Shown: positions 63,496 through 64,000 of the stretch, in pieces | Numbering within the stretch: position 1 is the first letter of the stretch | Layout: the number at the start of each line of letters is the position of its first letter | DNA from: an uncultured Lachnospiraceae bacterium | GTDB taxonomy: Bacteria > Bacillota > Clostridia > Lachnospirales > Lachnospiraceae | Assembly (NCBI GenBank): GCA_900315735.1 | Contig: ONAD01000012.1 | Span: 19,150 to 83,149 of the forward strand | Direction of reading: 5' to 3' | DNA length: 64,000 nucleotides | Program-made: the position numbers and the translations under genes | Notes under the pieces: generated by a model | Told to the model about the DNA's origin: nothing | Database searches by the model: none | What the model saw: the letters and a program-made list of their open reading frames with translations, nothing else

Positions 63496-63762
63496 CTACT
63501 GGCAGGCTGCCACAGAAACGGTCCGGCATCCCGGTGAAATAATTTCACAATGGTCAGAGAATGTTACGGTCATTCCCTCTTTTTCAAAAAATGCTTCAAT
63601 TGCCGCTTTGAGCATACCCTCTTTACCATCACATGCACAAAATCCTAACGGTTCTACAACGGCTGTCTCCGCATCATGAAAGCTAATACGGTATGGCAGG
63701 CGTTGTTCATGTAACGCTGCATTCAGGTGTGCAATCTGGTTATAAGTAAATTCCTGTCTCAT
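63496..63762 (-). CDS. Small hypothetical protein, 88 residues
   Basis: The ATG at 63762 follows GAGGAGGGG closely, which fixes the start; the open frame upstream is ignored. The protein is soluble, with a CACDG motif near the middle and three cysteines in all near residues 42-44 and the C-terminus. I do not recognise the family with certainty. It is a single gene convergent with the DUF4422 gene. A TATAAT at 63821-63826 (minus strand) may be its -10 box. Confidence 0.6.
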   Translation of the reverse strand: MRQEFTYNQIAHLNAALHEQRLPYRISFHDAETAVVEPLGFCACDGKEGMLKAAIEAFFEKEGMTVTFSDHCEIISPGCRTVSVAACQ

Positions 63763-63909
63763 GAGCACCCCTCCTCTACGGTCGTATGACAACTCTCTCG
63801 TATTACTTTTGGTTATATATATTATAACTCAATTTTCTGAAAATAGGAAGTAAAATGTATTTACTTTCTGTTATATTTCCATTACCATATTAGTATATTA
63901 AATAGGTAA

Positions 63910-63960
63910 TTGCGAAACAAGTTCGCAATCTTGATACAACACAAGGAAGAGTTTGTGTCA
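63910..63960 (+). promoter_or_regulatory. Structured leader before the last gene
   Basis: TTGCGAA (63910-63916) and TTCGCAA (63922-63928) are a perfect inverted repeat. A second imperfect stem pairs TTGATACAA (63931-63939) with TTGTGTCAA (63953-63961). The AAGGAAGAG ribosome site sits in the second loop, and the stem reaches the start codon. Confidence 0.4.
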
Positions 63961-64000
63961 ATGCATAAATTCCTAGATGAAGCGAGTTCTTTAGTTTTTA
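63961..64000 (+). CDS. Start of an unidentified gene (cut by the window edge)
   Basis: An ATG at 63961, nine bases after GGAAGAG, opens a frame that runs to the edge and reads MHKFLDEASSLVF. Thirteen residues are too few to name a family. The ribosome site and structured leader support a real start. Confidence 0.4.
   Translation, partial: MHKFLDEASSLVF

Overview
The window looks like a Firmicutes chromosome, most likely a Lachnospiraceae species of the motile Roseburia/Agathobacter/Lachnospira type. The reasons are moderate-to-low GC, a cdaA-cdaR-glmM operon, an mbl-flhO-flhP-flgJ flagellar/shape cluster, comFC next to yvyF, a TrpXYZ-type ABC transporter and strong Gram-positive Shine-Dalgarno sites. 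The genus is an inference. I saw no rRNA, tRNA, CRISPR array, transposase or prophage gene.

Region 1 (1-34.6 kb) is a cell-surface polysaccharide locus, nearly all on the minus strand and continuing off the left edge. It holds the complete dTDP-L-rhamnose pathway in two separated pieces (rfbA and rfbC near 8.6-12 kb, rfbB and rfbD near 31-34.6 kb). It also holds a Wzm/Wzt-type ABC exporter whose ATPase has an extra C-terminal domain. Next to the exporter lie a methyltransferase and a kinase-like/coiled-coil protein that together resemble a split version of the Gram-negative chain terminator and molecular ruler WbdD. Other parts are a giant HAD plus double-GT2 protein, several GT2 and GT-C glycosyltransferases, two acyltransferases, a Wzx-like flippase on the opposite strand, and a YfhO-like membrane protein fused to a ComEC-like metallo-beta-lactamase domain. 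A 12-gene operon (16.9-30.5 kb) starts from a strong promoter with rfbF and rfbG (CDP-4-keto-6-deoxyglucose). It continues with a DRE-TIM aldolase, an epimerase, an acetolactate-synthase-like TPP enzyme, an SDR, an AroB-like cyclase and a KdsC-like phosphatase, which suggests an unusual sugar. A three-gene ATPase/STAS-like/membrane cassette of unknown role sits between rfbA and rfbC.

Region 2 (31.9-40.0 kb) is one co-directional run: two small membrane-protein genes, cdaA, cdaR, glmM, an HPr gene, rfbD and two GT2 genes. It links c-di-AMP synthesis and peptidoglycan precursor supply to rhamnose-polymer synthesis.

Region 3 (40-59.2 kb) is housekeeping: yvyF, comFC, an ABC uptake operon on the plus strand, recD2, flgJ-like, flhP, flhO, mbl, uvrA, uvrB, a flavodiiron protein and secA. 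A candidate plus-strand small RNA lies between uvrA and mbl.

Region 4 (59.2-64 kb) holds the most striking non-coding sequence. One item is a 523-bp near-perfect palindromic element in the leader of a small TSCPD-domain gene. Another is a roughly 465-nt, purine-rich, protein-less transcription unit with a perfect consensus promoter and a terminator hairpin, probably a large structured RNA. Small hypothetical genes, a LysM protein, a DUF4422-type glycosyltransferase and the first codons of a further gene complete the window.
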